The position numbers and the translations under genes are program-made. Shown here piece after piece: positions 60,195-64,000 of a DNA stretch of 64,000 bases (its first letter is position 1; every line of letters begins with the position of its first letter). The stretch covers positions 62,001-126,000 of the forward strand of contig JAHLKF010000008.1 in the NCBI GenBank assembly GCA_025558075.1, in the 5' to 3' direction. This DNA comes from Gaertneriomyces semiglobifer (lineage: Eukaryota > Chytridiomycota > Chytridiomycetes > Spizellomycetales > Spizellomycetaceae). The notes under the pieces were generated by a model. That model saw nothing but the letters and a program-made list of their open reading frames with translations. It ran no database searches and was not told where the DNA came from.

Positions 60195-61863
60195 ATGTCG
60201 GACGCAGCCATGGAGGCAAAAAAGTCCGAAATGGATACTGTTACGCTCACAGACATCCCACCGGCCCAGCCGTTCGCGTACTCCGAGGTACGTGTCCATC
60301 CGTCATACCTTTTCTCACCTACCCATTACTCACAAGAAGCACTCCTTCTCTGTAGGCCGAGCGCAAACTGGTTCGCAAGCTCGATATGCGCATCATGCCC
60401 CTGATATTCCTTTCGTACTTGTTATCCATCATCGACCGGTCCAATGTGTCGTACGCCAAAATCTCAAACGCTGAAATCCGCCATGACATGTTGAGCACCA
60501 CAAACATGTCCAACGAACAGTTTTCTATTGCCTTGGCCACCTTCTTCGTTGGGTATATTGTCTTCGAGATTCCGTCCAATATCGTCATGAAAAAGGTCGC
60601 TGCTTCAACATGGATAGGTAATTACCGTTGTGCCTTGTTGTTTCTTCATGGCCTCGGTACTCACATACGATATGGTACTAGCGCGTATCATGATCACCTG
60701 GGGTATCATTACCTGTCTTCAAGTCCTCACTAAGCAAGGTTGGCACTTTATCCTTCTCCGCTTCTTACTGGGCGCAGCCGAAGCTGGTTTCTTCCCTGGT
60801 GTTGTGTACTACTTGACGTTCTGGTACCGAAAGCAAGAGGCTGCTCGCCGCATTGCTGGGTTCTACGTTGCTACCACTGTTGCCGGTGTCATCGGTTCTG
60901 GATGGGCATACGGAACGCAGATGATTGATGGCAATCGGGGATACTACGGTTGGCAGGTGAGAATTGCGCGGTGTCGTTCAATCTATCGCGGTCTTTGAAC
61001 CTTACACACATCTTTGCTGCATTTAGTGGCTCTTCATCACTTCCGGCGTACCAACAATTGCCCTCGGCATTGTAATATTGTTCGTGCTTCCTAACTCTCC
61101 GGAAACCGCAAAATCAAGCTGGCTCTCAGAAGAGGAACGTACTCTTGCATGCGAGCGTTTAAGGCAGGATAACATTGCCAAGAACGAGAAGAAGGTTGAC
61201 AAGGCAGAGTTGCGGGGTGCTTTCCTTGACGTCAAGAACTGGATGTTTGTCTTATGTTACATGGGTGTCGTCATGTGCTCCAATGCCCTTGGATTGTTCC
61301 TGCCCACAGTCTTGTTCATCCTTGGCTGGAAGAGTCTCGATGCGACCAGGATGTCTGTTGGACCTTACGCCGCGGGTGCAGTCGCTACTCTGGCCGCTGC
61401 TTGGTACTCGGACAAGTATCGCCAACGTAGTTACCCGATAGTGGTCACCTCTATGATCGGCGTTATTGGGTTTGTTGTTCTGGCAGCAACGGACTTTGCC
61501 GACAAAGCCGGGAAATACACTGGGGCGATTCTCGCCGTTGCGGGCTCCTTTTCAACAATTCCTCTTATCTTTACGTGGCTCAGCAACAACATGCGTTCGT
61601 CGACGGAAGCGGCGGTGACCATTGCTCTCGTATCGTCAGTGGGCAACATTGGCAGTGTCATTGCGTCCTACGCCGAGTACAAGGATGACGGACCCAAGTT
61701 CATTCCAAGTCACATTGCGAATGCAGCAGGCCTGGTGCTTACTGCAATCATGGCGATGGCTTTGCGATTCATCTACATTCGACAGAACAAGCAGCAAGCG
61801 AGACTTTCAACGGATACGGAGCGGGCTGCCAATGCGCCAAAGGTTGTGCCCTACATGCTCTAG
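60195..61863 (+). CDS. MFS permease, anion:cation symporter (allantoate/nicotinate type)
   Basis: Four exons (60195-60287, 60356-60617, 60682-60956, 61027-61863) give 488 residues. Twelve membrane helices can be counted. The first carries the family signature LDMRIMPLIFLSYLLSIIDRSNVSYAKI. The second ends in IPSNIVMKK, the fourth-fifth pair has RFLLGAAEAGFFPGVVYYLTFWYRK, and the sixth follows RRIAGFYVATTVAGVIGS. This is the ACS/Dal5 family, whose members import allantoate, nicotinate, biotin, pantothenate or small peptides with protons. The substrate cannot be told here. The start gives a 50-residue cytosolic N-terminus typical of the family. Confidence 0.93.
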
Positions 61864-62334
61864 ATCTAGTAGATACACGCGACCAAAGAAAAAAGTTGGT
61901 ATATCGATGGGACAAAAAGTTGTTTGATGGAGTGGAATGTGTGTTTGTACATAGCGGTGAAACAAATAAAATGTGAACAAGCCTTTGAAGGAGATTTATC
62001 ATCATTTCTGATCTGCACTTGGTCTCTTGATCTTGGACTCTTGCTGGCACGTCCATCCTGCATGCACATGCACGGTCGCTGTCAGCAGTTGAACGGCTCT
62101 CTTTCAAAGGAACACTTGTCATGATATCGCGCGCGCGTGTATGGTCACGTGACTTTGGTGGTGGGATTTTTTCTGTTTGGCGACTTTGTTGAGGCCCGGT
62201 GCCAGGATCTTTGGCAGTTGCTATTTACTTTTCTCGCTCTTGCACGCACTTGGCCGTTCCATTCGGAAGAGGAGATTACCGTCCAACATCTCTCTCTTTG
62301 AGCGAACGCAGGCAGGCAGCACTTACCCACAACA
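61864..62334. other. Intergenic promoter region of RACK1
   Basis: Transcript end of the permease (AATAAA at 61964-61969) and promoter of RACK1. No gene seen. Confidence 0.5.
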
Positions 62335-64000
62335 ATGGCTGACACTCTTACTCTTCGTGGTACCCTCAAGGGTGTGTATTTCTTCCCGTACATGGGCGAC
62401 GCAGACTGCAAACGACGCCCATAGCGCATTCAACTGATCTAATCCATGCAATCCAGGTCACAGCGGTTGGGTTACCGCCATCGCCACCACCCCCGAGAGC
62501 CCTGACATGATCTTGTCCGCTTCCCGTGGTACGTTGAGAAGAATATATGTAGAATAGTTATTAGGGACCCAATGGCGACTGGTGATTTGCCTCTCCTCGA
62601 AGGAAATCAATATGAGGGATTGCTTTTGGAAGCTGAGGCGGATTAGGTCTGACAGAACTGAGAGAACGGATGGATTCAGTATATTGTGATGGCCTGGTGG
62701 ATCACTGGACGGATACGTGGAATTGTGGAGTAAATTTCCGTTGGAGTGCCGGTCTATGACGACCTTTATTTTTACCGGAATGGCCTTGTGGTCGTTGACG
62801 TCAACAGAATTCCAGCGAACGAAGGAGACCGGTCTAGCGCATTATGGAGGAGTCTCACGTCTTTGGAAGAGAGCACCTTTAGCTGATGTATCCTTCTTCT
62901 AGACAAGACCATCATCGTCTGGCACTTGACCCGTGGCGAGGAGAGCTACGGTGTGCCCCGTAAGGCCCTTACTGGTCACAACCACTTCGTCTCCGACGTT
63001 GTCATCTCCTCTGATGGCCAGTTCGCCTTGTCCGCTTCTTGGGGTGAGTTTTGCTCCTTTTGGTGATATGTGATGATGTCGGAGCTGACCACGGAAACTC
63101 ATCAGACAAGACTCTGCGTCTCTGGGACTTGAACTCTGGCACCACCACCCGCCGTTTCGTCGGTCACACCAACGACGTTCTCTCCGTTTCCTTCTCCCCG
63201 GACAACCGTCAGATCGTCTCTGGATCCCGTGACAAGACCATCAAGTTGTGGAACACTCTTGGAGAGTGCAAGTTCAACATCACCGAGGACGGTCACACCG
63301 AATGGGTCTCCTGCGTGCGCTTCTCTCCCAACGCCGCTAACCCCGTCATTGTTTCCTCTGGATGGGACAAGCTCGTTAAGGTGTGTATTTGCATCTGGAA
63401 CCGTAACGGAGAGGAGATGGCGCCACTCGCATGGTTGATGCAGAGGATGGACGAGAACTCACACCGGCTGGTAGAAGATTATAACCTTAGTATTTGCTAC
63501 TTCAGAGGCTCAACAGGCCTATGAGATGAATTTTCCACCCATAGAACATGATACCAGTCGGGATGAGGAAGATAAATTTGGAACGCAGCTGAAGCAGAAA
63601 CGCATTAGAGGATTTGATGCTAATGAGCGTATTTCCGGACTTTTAGGTTTGGGACCTTGGCAAGTGCAAGCTGAAGACCAACCACTTCGGCCACACCGGA
63701 TACATCAACACCGTCACCATCTCCCCTGACGGTTCCTTGTGCGCCACTGGTGGTCGTGACGGTATCACGATGCTCTGGGACTTGAACGACGGCAAGCACC
63801 TTTACTCTTTGGAGGCCGGTGACACCATCAACGCCCTTTGCTTCTCCCCCAACAGGTACTGGTTGTGCGCTGCTACTGGCAGTGGCATCAAGATCTGGGA
63901 CTTGGAGACCAAGAGCGTTGTTGACGAGTTGAAGCCCGAATTTGACGAGACTAGCAAGAAGTCACAGGTTCCCCAGTGCATCTCCTTGGCCTGGTCTGCG
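62335..64000 (+). CDS. RACK1/Cpc2 (Asc1) ribosomal scaffold, 3' end cut by window
   Basis: Five exons are seen: 62335-62371, 62457-62528, 62903-63043, 63106-63380 and 63647-64000, and the gene runs off the edge. The product starts [20 protein letters not shown] and shows WD40 blades [91 protein letters not shown] and [16 protein letters not shown]1 sits on the 40S head near the mRNA exit and links kinases to translation. It has the strong C-ending codon bias of highly expressed genes. Two introns are long (374 and 266 nt), and the second holds a snoRNA-like element. Confidence 0.97.
63472..63562 (+). ncRNA. Candidate U24-like C/D snoRNA in RACK1 intron
   Basis: Inside the 266-nt intron, TATTTGCTACTTCAGAGG (63491-63508) matches, from memory, the first guide element of the U24 snoRNA. 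The element pairs with the conserved 25S rRNA string AGTAGCAAATA. In yeast the RACK1 gene ASC1 hosts U24 in its intron. A following TATGAGATGA resembles a C' box. But the expected second guide (CACCAAGAT) is not intact and the outer C and D boxes are weak, so this may be a diverged or dead copy. Confidence 0.35.

Noticed and set aside
63041..63105. GTGATGATG and CTGA in a short RACK1 intron, as C and D boxes
   Set aside because: Only about ten bases apart, too close for a C/D snoRNA.

Overview
This 64 kb window is nuclear DNA of a fungus, most likely a zoosporic (chytrid-type) lineage. The evidence is dense eukaryotic genes with many short GT-AG introns (mostly 45-120 nt), fungus-type proteins (MTC6, an RCF2-like HIG1 protein, ATP synthase subunit j, a SigF-like NTF2 protein, GH5 sterol/ceramide glucosidase), and two genes typical of organisms that build cilia or flagella: TMEM138 and AHI1/jouberin. 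Yeasts, moulds and mushrooms lack flagella. I could not fix the genus from sequence alone. All gene models were spliced by eye. Where exon lengths are given they add up to an intact reading frame.

Left part (1-21.9 kb). A truncated secreted cysteine-rich protein (-), a GH5_12 beta-glucosidase (-), PRA1/YIP3 (+), TMEM138 (-), a giant HEAT/ARM-repeat protein of about 2,000 residues that I cannot name (-), a CDC25 phosphatase (+), jouberin (+) and a mitochondrial-type OLA1/YchF ATPase (-).

Middle part (22-49 kb). RCF2-like (+), MTC6 (-), a small intronless protein resembling bacterial PH-like proteins (+), CDC37 (-), ATG10 (+), SigF-like NTF2 protein (+), PEP carboxykinase with a long promoter and a 5'UTR intron (+), ATP synthase subunit j (-), eIF3g (+), a membrane-anchored GH46 chitosanase (+), ELP3 (+), the RBG1/DRG1 GTPase (-), the TCF25/RQC1 ribosome-quality-control factor (+) and a secreted M14 carboxypeptidase (-).

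Right part (49-64 kb). A long coiled-coil protein with C-terminal PH-like and kinase-like segments (-), a myristoylation-motif protein with a stathmin-like region (+), an anion/allantoate-family MFS permease (+) and RACK1 (+, cut by the window end). One RACK1 intron holds a candidate U24-like snoRNA element.

The genes are mostly housekeeping. They share themes in translation and ribosome quality control (eIF3g, RACK1, RBG1, OLA1-like, TCF25, ELP3), mitochondria (ATP18, RCF2-like) and the flagellar transition zone (TMEM138, AHI1). Many neighbours are divergent pairs with short shared promoters: CDC37/ATG10, OLA1/RCF2-like, MTC6/PH-like, ATP18/eIF3g and RBG1/TCF25. No tRNA, rRNA, CRISPR array or intact transposon was seen. 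The most notable points are the two transition-zone genes, the bacterial-looking GH46 chitosanase with a membrane anchor, the PH-like small protein, the unnamed HEAT giant, the U24-like element, and a run of extremely short first coding exons.
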